Source: an uncultured Eubacteriales bacterium (GTDB taxonomy: Bacteria > Bacillota > Clostridia > TANB77 > CAG-508). From it: DNA of 64,000 nt. Under the pieces are notes generated by a model. The model was not told the origin of the DNA, ran no database searches, and saw only the letters and a list, made by a program, of their open reading frames with translations. The DNA lies in assembly GCA_949288185.1 (NCBI GenBank), contig CASEIZ010000008.1:1-64000 (forward strand), given 5' to 3'. Shown here one piece after another: positions 27,087 to 36,432 of the stretch. Position 1 is the first letter of the stretch; the number at the start of each line of letters is the position of its first letter. Position numbers and translations under genes: made by a program.

Positions 27087-28805
27087 ATGAAAACAAAAGT
27101 CATTGGAAGAATGATCAGTATAGTTATTGTACTAATTTTAATTTTAGGGGGGATTTTTGCCTATATCTATTTTGGAACAGATTTATTAAAATCAAATGGG
27201 CAACTATTTTTCAAATATTTAGGACAAGTACTTGATGTGCAGGATGGATTTATTGATAGTCAACTAACGGAATACTCAAAGAAAAAATATACTGGAAAAT
27301 ATGAGGATAGTGGAACATTTTCAGCAGAAATTGCTATGAATGGCATAGATTATGGAACCTCACAAGCAGTAAATGATTTTAATATTACATATTCTGGAAA
27401 GGTAGATAATACAGAAAGAAAAAATGAACAAAATATTACATTAAATTATTCAGAGGATGTAAATTTTCCATTTAAATACAAATATGCAAACGACACAGTA
27501 GGTTTACAAACAGATTATGTTTCAAGTAAATATATTGGTATAGAAAATAGCAATCTAAAAGAAATTGCAGAAAAATTCGGAGTAGAAGATACATCAGAGT
27601 TTCCAGACACAATTGATTTCTTCAGCGATTTTACAAATCAAGAAACTATGAATTTAACAGAAGATGAAAGGCAACAAATAATTGATACCTATCTACCTAT
27701 ATTTGAAGAAAAATTAGGACAAAAAGAATTTACGAAAACAAAAGAAAATGATGTAACAAGTTATTCTGTATCAGTTACAAATCAAGAAATAAAAGATTTA
27801 ATTCTTACTATATTAGAAACATTAAAAAATGATTCTATTTTGATGCCAAAAATGGAGGAAATGTTTAAAAATGCATTAGATACAATGAATCAAGCATCTG
27901 ATGAAGACATGACTGTACAAAGTTTAATTCAAGCAATGATTGATGATATGAATGATGCAGATATAGAAGAAGGAACAAATACGATAACTGTAACACAAAC
28001 AAATAGAAAATTATCAGCAATAGCATTAACTATAAACGATACATCAACAACAGTAGAATTTACAATAAGCAAAACAAATGACTCAGGAAATCTAACATAT
28101 GGAATAGAAATGAATGCAACAGATAATGAAACACAAGAAAATGCAAGATATTTCTTTACAGCTAGTTATCAAGGATTAGAAGAATTAGCAAGTGTAAATG
28201 AAAATTATCAATTTGGAATTGTTGGAAACATAGATGGCGAAGAACAAAAAATGATATATACCTTAAATTGTACGGATACCTTTAATGATGGACTTACAAT
28301 TGAAGACTTTAAAGAGGATGAAATACAACTATTAAATGACTATAGTGCAGAGGAAATGATAACATTATTAATGAATATAGTAGAAAGAATTGGTGAAGTA
28401 AACTCAGAACAAATGCAAGATATAGGATTTGATGAAGAAGCTGGAAATCCAATTTTGTATGCTTTCCCACTAACATCAATTGGTCTATTGACCTATAATC
28501 AAGCTGCTAGTGTGGTTAAAGAAAATTCAATGAGCGAAGTAGAAATGAATGCATTTAATGCAAAATTTGAACAATATGAGGGAGTACAAAGAGGAACTTC
28601 TGTTACAAGTTTGTTACAAGCTGTTGTTACAAACAATATATCAAAATTGTATGATGATAGAAAAGTAGAAGTTAGTGGAGTTGTAACTATGGCAAAAGAT
28701 GCTACAGAAGCACCAACAGAGGAAATCAATACTGGTTCAACATATAACGTAGAGTTGCAATATACAGAAGGATTAGTTAGTGGAATTATAATTACAGAAC
28801 AATAA
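27087..28805 (+). CDS. Membrane-anchored hypothetical protein (possibly DUF6583)
   Basis: A 572-residue protein with a single N-terminal membrane span (about 10-28) followed by a long, Asp/Glu/Thr-rich extracellular part. The start at 27087 follows AAGGGGG; upstream codons lack a site. The segment 'YFGTDLLKSNGQLFFKYLGQ' just after the span and repeated beta-strand-like stretches recall a family I associate with DUF6583 in Clostridia; this name is from memory and uncertain. There are no cysteines for a lipobox, so it is anchored by the span. It lies between the ABC operon and fprA, with its own transcription likely. Function unknown. Confidence 0.68.
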   Translation: MKTKVIGRMISIVIVLILILGGIFAYIYFGTDLLKSNGQLFFKYLGQVLDVQDGFIDSQLTEYSKKKYTGKYEDSGTFSAEIAMNGIDYGTSQAVNDFNITYSGKVDNTERKNEQNITLNYSEDVNFPFKYKYANDTVGLQTDYVSSKYIGIENSNLKEIAEKFGVEDTSEFPDTIDFFSDFTNQETMNLTEDERQQIIDTYLPIFEEKLGQKEFTKTKENDVTSYSVSVTNQEIKDLILTILETLKNDSILMPKMEEMFKNALDTMNQASDEDMTVQSLIQAMIDDMNDADIEEGTNTITVTQTNRKLSAIALTINDTSTTVEFTISKTNDSGNLTYGIEMNATDNETQENARYFFTASYQGLEELASVNENYQFGIVGNIDGEEQKMIYTLNCTDTFNDGLTIEDFKEDEIQLLNDYSAEEMITLLMNIVERIGEVNSEQMQDIGFDEEAGNPILYAFPLTSIGLLTYNQAASVVKENSMSEVEMNAFNAKFEQYEGVQRGTSVTSLLQAVVTNNISKLYDDRKVEVSGVVTMAKDATEAPTEEINTGSTYNVELQYTEGLVSGIIITEQ

Positions 28806-28867
28806 TAGGATGGGACAGTTATAAAAACATAATAGAATTTAAAGAAATTAAGAAAAGGAGCGGTTTT

Positions 28868-30031
28868 ATGAGTGATATGACAATTTCAAAGGATATTATC
28901 CATATCGGAGCAAGTGATAAAGACATTAAAATATTTGAAAGCCAATATACATTAGAAAATGGAATGAGTTACAATTCTTACCTAATAAAGGATGAAAAAA
29001 ATGTTGTATTAGATACCATCGATGAAAAATTAACAGATACATGGTTCGGAAACTTAGAAAAAGCTTTAAATGGTGAAAAACCAGATTATCTAATCGTTTC
29101 TCATATGGAGCCAGACCATGCATATAACATAGGAAAATTAGCTAAAAAATATCCAGAAATGAAAATCGTTGGAAATCAGCTTACCTTTAACATGCTTGCA
29201 AATTTCTTTAAAGAAATTGATTTTTCTAATAGAAAATTTGTCGTTATGGAAGGTGATGTATTAGATATTGGAAAACATAAATTACAATTTTTTATGGCAC
29301 CAATGGTACATTGGCCAGAAGTGATGGTGACTTATGAACAAACAGAAAAAATCTTATTTTCAGCAGATGGTTTTGGAAAATTTGGAGCATTAGATGTGGA
29401 TGAAGAATGGGATTGTGAAGCAAGAAGATATTATTTTGGAATTGTCGGAAAATATGGAATGCAAGTACAAGCTTTATTAAAAAAAGCTGCCACATTAGAT
29501 ATTCAAATGATTTGTCCTTTACATGGACCCATCTTAAAAGAAAATTTAGGATATTATATAGATAAATATAATACATGGAGTAGTTATCAACCAGAAGAAG
29601 AAGGAATCTATATTGCATGTAGTTCTATCTATGGAAATACCTTAAAATCTGCTCAAAAATTAGCAGAAATCTTAAAAGAAAAAGGAGCCAAAAAAGTTGT
29701 ATTAGCAGATTTGACAAAAGAAGATTGGGCAGAAGCAGTGGAAGATGCCTTTAGGTATTCACATTTAGTTGTGGCATCTTCTAGCTATAATGCAGGATTA
29801 TTTCCACCAATGAAACAATTTTTGGACCATTTAAAAGAAAGAAATTATCAAAACAGAACGGTAGGAATTATAGAAAATGGTTCATGGGCACCTTCAGCGG
29901 GAAAATGTATGAAGGGGACTTTAGAAGAAATGAAAAATATCAATATCATAGAACCTATGATAACCATAAAATCAACAATGAGTGATGAAAATATTGCTCA
30001 AATGGAAGAAATGGCAGATAAAATTTTATAG
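28868..30031 (+). CDS. fprA: Flavodiiron protein (FprA-type)
   Basis: A 387-residue A-type flavoprotein that reduces O2 (or NO) to water, protecting anaerobes. The N-terminal metallo-beta-lactamase-like domain holds the diiron ligands in SHMEPDHA (H-x-E-x-D-H), 'MVHWPEVMVTYE' and 'CPLHGPI'; the C-terminal flavodoxin domain (about 245-387) has FMN loop CSSIYGNT and 'SWAPSAGK'. The start follows AAAAGGAGCGG. It is monocistronic. A GGGGACG element starts one base after its stop. Typical for strict anaerobic Clostridia. Confidence 0.94.
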   Translation: MSDMTISKDIIHIGASDKDIKIFESQYTLENGMSYNSYLIKDEKNVVLDTIDEKLTDTWFGNLEKALNGEKPDYLIVSHMEPDHAYNIGKLAKKYPEMKIVGNQLTFNMLANFFKEIDFSNRKFVVMEGDVLDIGKHKLQFFMAPMVHWPEVMVTYEQTEKILFSADGFGKFGALDVDEEWDCEARRYYFGIVGKYGMQVQALLKKAATLDIQMICPLHGPILKENLGYYIDKYNTWSSYQPEEEGIYIACSSIYGNTLKSAQKLAEILKEKGAKKVVLADLTKEDWAEAVEDAFRYSHLVVASSSYNAGLFPPMKQFLDHLKERNYQNRTVGIIENGSWAPSAGKCMKGTLEEMKNINIIEPMITIKSTMSDENIAQMEEMADKIL

Positions 30032-30032
30032 A

Positions 30033-30095
30033 TGTCCAATTGGGGACGTTTCTGTTTGGGACATTTTTAGAGATTTTGAGTCCGTCCCCAAATTA
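30033..30095. repeat. GGGGACG element, copy 4 (hybrid)
   Basis: The left part carries AATTGGGGACGTTTCTGTTT within TGTCC/GGGACA, the right part GAGTCCGTCCCCAAATT. The two halves come from different subtypes (as in copies 9/10 and copies 2/8), and only AATTGGGGACG/CGTCCCCAAATT pairs between them. Confidence 0.8.
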
Positions 30096-30130
30096 CTAAA
30101 AAGAATGAAAAATAAAGGTTGGTGATATTT

Positions 30131-30316
30131 ATGTCACGTAAAAAAATGGAAACAGGATTAATTGTAATAAAACAAACAAAATTTGACAAAATAAGAAGAG
30201 GTCTGTTGATGTTTTTTTATGGAAAGGATTATAAAATATTTGAGAATTATCATCAACTAATAAAAGTAAATAGACCCCAAAATATTATTATTCCAAAAGA
30301 AATCAAAGACCTTTAA
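30131..30316 (+). CDS. Small hypothetical protein
   Basis: A 61-residue basic protein, starting at 30131 after GGTTGGTGAT. No membrane span or signal. The sequence reads SRKKMETGLIVIKQTKFDKI at the start and ends in INRPQ-like 'NRPQNIIIPKEIKDL'. I do not recognise it. It lies in the same direction just before the choloylglycine-hydrolase-family gene (21-nt gap) and could be co-transcribed with it. Confidence 0.5.
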   Translation: MSRKKMETGLIVIKQTKFDKIRRGLLMFFYGKDYKIFENYHQLIKVNRPQNIIIPKEIKDL

Positions 30317-30337
30317 AATAAATAAAAAGGTGAGAAT

Positions 30338-31312
30338 ATGTGTACTTGTATTACATTTAAAACAAAAGATTATTATTTTGGAAGAAATTTAGATTTAGAA
30401 TCTACTTTTGGAGAAAAAGTAGTAGTAACACCTAGAAATTATGAATTTACTTTAAGAAATCATACAAAAATGAAAACAAAATATGCCATGATAGGAATGG
30501 GAACAGTTGTAGAAGATTATCCCTTATATGCAGATAGCGGAAATGAAAAAGGATTATGTATGGCAGGATTATATTTTCCAGGAAATGCTGTTTATTTTGA
30601 GGAAAAAGAAAATGCTATCAATATAGCTTCATTTGAATTAATTCCATGGTGTTTAGGAAATTTTTCAAGTATAGCAGAATTAAGAGAAGAGTTAAATAAG
30701 ATAAATATAACAAACAAATCATTTCATGAAAATATACCAGCTGTAGGTTTACATTGGATGATTAGTGATAAAAAAGAATGTATTGTATTAGAACAAACAA
30801 AAAATGGATTACAAATTTATGATAATCCCTATGGCGTTTTAACCAATAATCCACCATTTCATTATCATGATATGAATATGAACAATTATATGAATGTATC
30901 AGCTAAATTTCCAACTAATATATTTTCAGAAGAAATTTCTTTACAACCATATGGACAAGGAATGGGAATGATGGGATTACCAGGAGATGTCACACCAACT
31001 TCTAGATTTGTTAGAACAGCATTTTATAAATTTAACTCTATCACAGATGAGGATGAGGAAAGTTCTATTTCTCAATTTTTTCATATCTTAGATTCTGTTT
31101 CTATGATAAAGGGAAGTGTTCTAACAAAAGAAAATCATTATGATATGACCACTTATTCTTCTTGTATGAATGCAAGTAAAGGGATATATTATTTTAAAAC
31201 GTATTATAACAACCAAATCAATGCAGTTTCATTAAATGAAGAAAACAAGAATGGAGATAAGTTGGAAACATATGAATTACCAAGAAAACAGCATATACAA
31301 TATTGGAACTAA
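30338..31312 (+). CDS. Choloylglycine hydrolase family enzyme (bile salt hydrolase / penicillin V acylase)
   Basis: A 324-residue N-terminal-nucleophile hydrolase. After removal of Met1, Cys2 would be the nucleophile. 'YFGRNLDLE' (R16, D19), 'NEKGLCMAGL' (N69), 'LTNNPPF' and 'TSRFVRTAF' carry the conserved active-site Arg, Asp, Asn and Arg. The residue that is Asn in classical bile salt hydrolases (GLNFP) is Tyr79 here (GLYFP), as in several penicillin V acylases, so substrate preference is uncertain. There is no signal peptide; it acts in the cytosol. It is common in gut Firmicutes, which supports an intestinal origin. Confidence 0.88.
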   Translation: MCTCITFKTKDYYFGRNLDLESTFGEKVVVTPRNYEFTLRNHTKMKTKYAMIGMGTVVEDYPLYADSGNEKGLCMAGLYFPGNAVYFEEKENAINIASFELIPWCLGNFSSIAELREELNKINITNKSFHENIPAVGLHWMISDKKECIVLEQTKNGLQIYDNPYGVLTNNPPFHYHDMNMNNYMNVSAKFPTNIFSEEISLQPYGQGMGMMGLPGDVTPTSRFVRTAFYKFNSITDEDEESSISQFFHILDSVSMIKGSVLTKENHYDMTTYSSCMNASKGIYYFKTYYNNQINAVSLNEENKNGDKLETYELPRKQHIQYWN

Positions 31313-31347
31313 ATAAGAAAAGTGTATACGCAAAAATATATATAAAG

Positions 31348-31416
31348 CGAAAGTATTACTAAATGATTTATTAATCACATTCGTAATGAAATCATTTAAT
31401 AATACTTTCGTTTTTT
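31348..31416 (+). terminator. Terminator after the choloylglycine hydrolase gene
   Basis: CGAAAGTATTA-CT-AAATGATTT pairs with AAATCATTTAATAATACTTTCG and is followed by TTTTTT. Confidence 0.93.
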
Positions 31417-31558
31417 ATATGGGATTAAATAGGCAATAAAAAATAAAACTAATACACCTTTTTTCTTTATAATGATGAAAAAAGTAAGAAAACATGCTAT
31501 AATAGAACAGTAATGATTAACTAATATCATGGGGATAAAAAATAAGAGAGGAAAGAAA

Positions 31559-32629
31559 ATGAAAAATATTAAAGACTATAGTTTAGAAGAATTAAAAGAA
31601 GAACTAAAAGAAATCGGAGAAAAGCCATTTCGAGCAGAACAAATATATAAGTGGATTTATGAAGCAAGAGTATCTCATTTTGATGAAATGACAAATTTAT
31701 CATTAGAGTTAAGAGAAAAGTTAAAACAAATCTATGAAATAAAAGAATTTAAGATATTAAAAAAACAAGAAGCATCAGATGGAACAAAAAAATATTTATT
31801 TGATGTCTTAGATGGAAATGCTATTGAAACTGTATTAATGGAATATCATCATGGATTTAGTATTTGTGTATCTTCTCAAATTGGTTGTAAAATGGGATGC
31901 AAATTTTGTGCTTCAACAGGAATTCCATTTGCAAGGAACTTAAGTACAGGAGAAATTATCGAACAAATTATGGCAGTTGAAAGAGATGCCAATGTTAGAA
32001 TTTCGAATATTGTCTTTATGGGAATCGGAGAGCCATTAGATAATTATGATAATGTGGTAAAAGCCATTCGAATTATCAACCATCCTAAGGGATTAAATAT
32101 AGGAGCAAGACATATTAGTATATCTACAAGTGGTTTGGTACCAAAGATATATCAATTAGCAGAAGAAAATATACAATGTACATTATCGATTTCTTTACAT
32201 GCAACAACAGATGAGCAAAGAAGTAAAATGATGCCTGTAAACAATATATACCATATAGAAGAATTATTACAAGCTTGTAAAGACTATATAGAAAAAACAC
32301 ACAGAAGAATTTCTTTTGAATATGCATTAGCAAAAGAAAATAATGACAACCTAGAAGATGCAAAACGATTAGTGAAGTTGTTAAAAGGAATGCTTTGCCA
32401 TGTGAATTTAATTCCAATCAATAAAATTGAAAATGGAGCATATACCAAAAGTTCAAATGAAAATATCATGAAATTTAGAGATTATTTAAATGACCATGGA
32501 ATTGTGGCAACCATTAGAAGAGAATTAGGTTCAGATATCGATGCGGCTTGTGGACAATTAAGAAGAAAAAATTTGAACGTTGGGGACGTGTCAAATCGTT
32601 CAAAAATTGAACAAAAGGGACAGACCTAA
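31559..32629 (+). CDS. rlmN: 23S rRNA A2503 / tRNA A37 C2-methyltransferase RlmN
   Basis: Radical-SAM enzyme methylating C2 of A2503 in 23S rRNA. Motif CKMGCKFC binds the Fe-S cluster; 'FMGIGEPLDNYDNV' and 'HISISTSGLVPKI' are family blocks; the methyl-carrying Cys lies in 'DIDAACGQLR'. The start at 31559 follows AGAGGAAAGAAA. The catalytic body ends at about residue 342; the last 15 or so residues ('KNLNVGDVSNRSKIEQKGQT') are encoded by a GGGGACG repeat that overlaps the 3' end. The enzyme should be functional because the added tail lies after the conserved part. Confidence 0.94.
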   Translation: MKNIKDYSLEELKEELKEIGEKPFRAEQIYKWIYEARVSHFDEMTNLSLELREKLKQIYEIKEFKILKKQEASDGTKKYLFDVLDGNAIETVLMEYHHGFSICVSSQIGCKMGCKFCASTGIPFARNLSTGEIIEQIMAVERDANVRISNIVFMGIGEPLDNYDNVVKAIRIINHPKGLNIGARHISISTSGLVPKIYQLAEENIQCTLSISLHATTDEQRSKMMPVNNIYHIEELLQACKDYIEKTHRRISFEYALAKENNDNLEDAKRLVKLLKGMLCHVNLIPINKIENGAYTKSSNENIMKFRDYLNDHGIVATIRRELGSDIDAACGQLRRKNLNVGDVSNRSKIEQKGQT

Positions 32630-32790
32630 TAAAAATATTTAAATATTTTCTGAAAAACTAAAAAAATTATATACATGTAATTTAATGTATATAATTTTTT
32701 ATTGCATTTTAAAGTTATATGTATATATGATTAAATCTATCCTTTTTGAACCCCAAATGTCCGATTTGACACGTCCCTAATGGTTCAAAA
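32572..32790. repeat. GGGGACG element, copy 5 (TGAAC subtype), spans two gene ends
   Basis: The left arm (32572-32611) carries TTGGGGACGTGTCAAAT within TGAAC/GTTCA; the right arm (32743-32790) carries ATTTGACACGTCCC and GGTTCAAAA. The left arm is inside the rlmN coding end and the right arm includes the stop codon of the opposing STAND gene. Mismatches between the arms show it is old. Confidence 0.82.
32661..32700. terminator. Bidirectional terminator inside copy 5
   Basis: AAAAAATTATATACAT (32661-32676) and ATGTATATAATTTTTT (32685-32700) are perfect complements with A- and T-runs at the ends. It serves convergent rlmN and the STAND gene. Confidence 0.85.
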
Positions 32791-35068
32791 TTTCAAGCAA
32801 ACTCTCAATATCTTTTTTACAATTCATCATTTCATAATCTTTGACAGCTTTTTGACAAAATTCTTCAGCCTTTTCAAAATCATTCGTATAAACAGAATAT
32901 ATGGTTTGCAATCGATAATATAAAGCTTCATTTCGAATATCATCTAAATCATTGTCTTTTAGGAAATTTTCGCAAGCTTTTAATTCTGAATTAGCTTTTT
33001 CCAAAAGATTAGCATTTTTAGTAGTTGCATAATTTTCTAATAGCAAAGAAATTAATAAAAGGTGATAATCAGCTTGACCACGAGTAAAGTTGGCAAGTTT
33101 CGCTTCTTCTAATCGCTGAATTAACATATCGTATTTTAAATCAAAAGCATTTTCGATTTTTAAATAACATCTTGTAATCCATAAATCTGTTACCAATTTT
33201 CTGTATTCGTTAATATAAGGAAAATAGCTTTCTTTGATATTCATCCATATATCATAGCTTTCTTTATAATCCTTTAAACAGTTACAAGTATACAAGGCCT
33301 TTACATGATAGAACAAGCAAACAATACGTTTTTCTAAAGAATCTTTTTCTTTGTCAACAATTTTTGAAGCAATATCTAAATATTTCTTTGCTTCTTCTTG
33401 GTTTTGAGATTTAGACATGATATTAATATAATCACACAAAGCTTCTAATTCTTCGTTTTTATCTTGAATCATATTTGCCATTTTCGCTCTTTTTAAATGG
33501 GGAGAATCTTCACCTTTTTCCCACATACCTCTAACATAAATATAGTATTTTAAATTTCTAATTATCGTAATATATTCTTTATATAATTTGTTTTCTTCTA
33601 ACATATTTAACACTTGTTTTGTAATGTTCCATTCATCTAATTCATCAAATAATTTTAATTTAGAAATATCATTATAACATTCACCCACATATGCAGATTT
33701 ATCTATATAAAATGTTGCCAATTGTTTCAAAAATGTTTCTTTATCAAAATCTTCATCAGAAGCATTTACTAAGACAAGTGTTTTGATTAAATTGTGCATA
33801 TCTAATCTAGGATTGTTTTGAATAATCGGGATTAATAAATCATTTGTATAACATTCTGTAATGGCTTCTTGCCACTCATTTGATAATATATCTAAATGTA
33901 ATATGTGGGAAACAAGTTCAATTGAGATGGTATATTTAAAATTTGCACAAATAATGACTATTTTTTTAGCGATTGGACTTAATTCTTCCCATATATCATG
34001 AATGATTTTTTGTGACATGAGTTTATAATCTTCATTTGTTTTTGTATATTTGGAAATGGCATTTTCTAAGGAAACACCTAGTTTATTGGCATTCACAATT
34101 TTTTTCATTAAATAGATAGAGGCAAATGGAATGCCACCAGTAATAGAATATAGAGTATCCACTAATGAAGGTTGCATATCCATAATTTTTCTAAAATCTT
34201 CTGTTGTATGAAGCATAGCTTTTAGCTCTTCTTTAGAAATGAAGTCATTAATACAAAAACTAGAGCAGTAAGTATCTAATGCATTTTCATATTGATGATA
34301 AGGAATAGAAGTAATCATTACCATTTTTGAAAATTTAGAAAAATTCTTTATACAGGTAATGGTTTCATCTTGTATCATATCATCATCAAAATCGAATATA
34401 AGAATAGATTTGGTATTTTTTATAAATTCAAAACAAGCATCCTGTTTTTCTTCAGGTTTGATTTCTGCTTTATTTTCTAAATTGAAAAGCAAAATGGTAT
34501 CTAAAATCGTAGATAATTGATTTTCCTTTTTTAGATTGATCCAAATCATATTTTCAAATTTATTTTTTAAGCTCAAATCATACATATATGCCATAACAGA
34601 TTTTGATTTTCCACCTAATTTATATCCATAAATATAAGCAATATTAATAGGATTATCTATAAAATCATCTAAAAAGGAAGTGAGTTTTTGAGAACGAATA
34701 ATTTTGCTTAAGTCTTGAGGAATTAGGTTATTTTTTGTTTGGATAGTTGTATCTTGAAAAACAACTGTATTGGTAGCAGATAAATAATTTTTAGCAAAAG
34801 CATCAATCTTAGAATCATCTACTTGTACTAATTTTGCATATTCTAGGATTCCTTGAAGAAAACTAGGAATGTCTTTTGGAATACTACCAGTTAAAAATTT
34901 TCGGATACTCACTTCTGCATAATGGGTATAATCTGCAATTCTTGTATAGATATATGTTTTACTAGGTAATTCTCCTTTTATATTATGCTTTTTTATAGAT
35001 AGTTTCATTTCATTAATAAAATCAGATAATAGTTTTGCTCTATTGGTTTTTAAGATATCTTGTTCCAT
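32777..35068 (-). CDS. STAND NTPase regulator with N-terminal HTH-like and C-terminal TPR-like region
   Basis: A 763-residue signal-transduction ATPase. Residues 1-110 look like a helix-turn-helix region ('YTRIADYTHYAEVSIRKFLT'). Walker A GYKLGGKS (about 151-158) and Walker B SILIFDFDDD mark an NB-ARC/NACHT-like NTPase, with 'MVMITSIPYH' as sensor and 'SITGGIPFASIYLMKK' as the GxP-type motif. From about 480 on, helical repeats of TPR type are likely ('AKKYLDIASKIVDKEKDSLEK'). The start at 35068 uses GGAGG at ideal distance. It could be a transcription activator or an NLR-like defence protein; no effector is fused. Its stop codon lies in a GGGGACG element. Confidence 0.72.
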   Translation of the reverse strand: MEQDILKTNRAKLLSDFINEMKLSIKKHNIKGELPSKTYIYTRIADYTHYAEVSIRKFLTGSIPKDIPSFLQGILEYAKLVQVDDSKIDAFAKNYLSATNTVVFQDTTIQTKNNLIPQDLSKIIRSQKLTSFLDDFIDNPINIAYIYGYKLGGKSKSVMAYMYDLSLKNKFENMIWINLKKENQLSTILDTILLFNLENKAEIKPEEKQDACFEFIKNTKSILIFDFDDDMIQDETITCIKNFSKFSKMVMITSIPYHQYENALDTYCSSFCINDFISKEELKAMLHTTEDFRKIMDMQPSLVDTLYSITGGIPFASIYLMKKIVNANKLGVSLENAISKYTKTNEDYKLMSQKIIHDIWEELSPIAKKIVIICANFKYTISIELVSHILHLDILSNEWQEAITECYTNDLLIPIIQNNPRLDMHNLIKTLVLVNASDEDFDKETFLKQLATFYIDKSAYVGECYNDISKLKLFDELDEWNITKQVLNMLEENKLYKEYITIIRNLKYYIYVRGMWEKGEDSPHLKRAKMANMIQDKNEELEALCDYINIMSKSQNQEEAKKYLDIASKIVDKEKDSLEKRIVCLFYHVKALYTCNCLKDYKESYDIWMNIKESYFPYINEYRKLVTDLWITRCYLKIENAFDLKYDMLIQRLEEAKLANFTRGQADYHLLLISLLLENYATTKNANLLEKANSELKACENFLKDNDLDDIRNEALYYRLQTIYSVYTNDFEKAEEFCQKAVKDYEMMNCKKDIESLLEILNH

Positions 35069-35119
35069 ATGTTCCTCCATAATAACAAAATTTATCTTTA
35101 TTATACCATTATGTTACAT

Positions 35120-35335
35120 AAAAGTACAAGGATAGAAGGGAATATCTCCATAAAGAAAATGAAAATTGATAATTTTTTTATCAATTTTAAAAAATTGTAT
35201 TTTGAAAAGTTTGGTAATCAAGATTAACATAAAATAAAATAGGCATAGATTAAGCATAATACTAAATGCTTGAGAATGCTAAACTTGAATTCTTTAGTAA
35301 AGAATTTGTAACCAAAAACATTTAATGTAAAAAAA
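35120..35335. other. Intergenic region before the accessory gene set
   Basis: AAAATTGATAA-TTTT-TTATCAATTTT (near 35160-35190) is a hairpin with flanking A/T runs. Two similar sequences follow, AAGATTAACATAAAATAAAA and TAGATTAAGCATAATACTAA, and AATTCTTT-AGT-AAAGAATT lies near 35288. No clear promoter; the binding site AAGGAGGAG precedes the gene at 35348. Confidence 0.4.
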
Positions 35336-35347
35336 GGAGGAGACAAT

Positions 35348-36431
35348 ATGATTTACAATTTAACATTAAGTGACAGAACACAGAAGACAGTGCTTCGGAA
35401 CTTAGAAACAACAAGAAAGTTGATTTCAAAAGTTGCAACAAAACTTTCATCAACACAGAAAACTTGTGATATTTATGCAATGTCTGATTTAGGGATTGCA
35501 CATAATGTTACAAGAATGCGGGGAGGTTTCTTTACAGGAGCTGCATATGTCTGGGAACAACCAGATACTCCATTCATTCCTGTAGATACTACAATCAATG
35601 TATGTGGTACAGCTTTGTATAAAATAAATTCTGATGGGAGTATGAATATAACAAAATTTAGAGAGATGTGAGAAAGCTCTCAAAGACCTAATAGTGTATG
35701 ACCAGAATTTTACCAATGGTAACCATTTTATTTCTTTATGTTATCCAGAAAATGGCATGGGAATGGAGAAAAGTTACTATATGCTTGTCCATGCATCAGC
35801 AAGCGAATATAAGGATCAGTTGTATCCTGTTATAGGAAACTGGTACCATAAAGATATTTGTATTGAGAGAATTAATGATTATCGATATATAAGATATGTT
35901 AAAGGAGATACAGCAGAGAAGTTATATGAACATGCAAAACGTATGGAATCTTATAACAGAGAGCGACACTATAATTTCTGTTCCAGTGTTTTATCAAGAT
36001 TTATGGGAGATGAAATCTTAAATGTAGCACATTATGGAATGCCAAGTATACATGAAGTATTGATTGGTGTTCAAAAGACTAGAGGACTTGCAACATTGCT
36101 CACAAGTCCGGGAAAAAATGTGTATATAGTGAAGAAAATAGAAAACGCTAAGAACAACTATATACCACATGGTTTCGGACTGGAATTACCTGAAAATAGT
36201 GATTTCACCTATCATAAAAATGGTATACAAATAGGAGAAAAGAAATTTTATTCTGGAAGTATTACCATTGGAGAAGATGCGATTAGTCGGCATAGCTTTT
36301 CTGAAACCGATGAAAATTTAAGAAAGTATGTCAGAAAAATAGCAGAGATTAATGAATTAGAAATTTGTGCAGAACTAAAACAGATTTGTTCATTTTCTGC
36401 GAATGGATTTCAAGTATGGAGAGGTAATTGA
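35348..36431 (+). pseudogene. Unknown gene broken by a frameshift
   Basis: Two consecutive reading frames, 35348-35671 and the one open through 36431, join into a single protein of about 360 residues if one base is skipped near 35666. The rejoined sequence reads 'NITKFRE-CEKALKDLIVYDQ' across the junction. The second part has no proper start (only a GTG at 35694 without a binding site). Later text includes 'HGFGLELPENSDFTYHKNGI' and a Cys near the end. I do not recognise the family. It overlaps into the first of two histidine phosphatases (stop 36431, start 36433), so all three form an operon. Indel by sequencing error cannot be excluded. Confidence 0.6.
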
Positions 36432-36432
36432 T

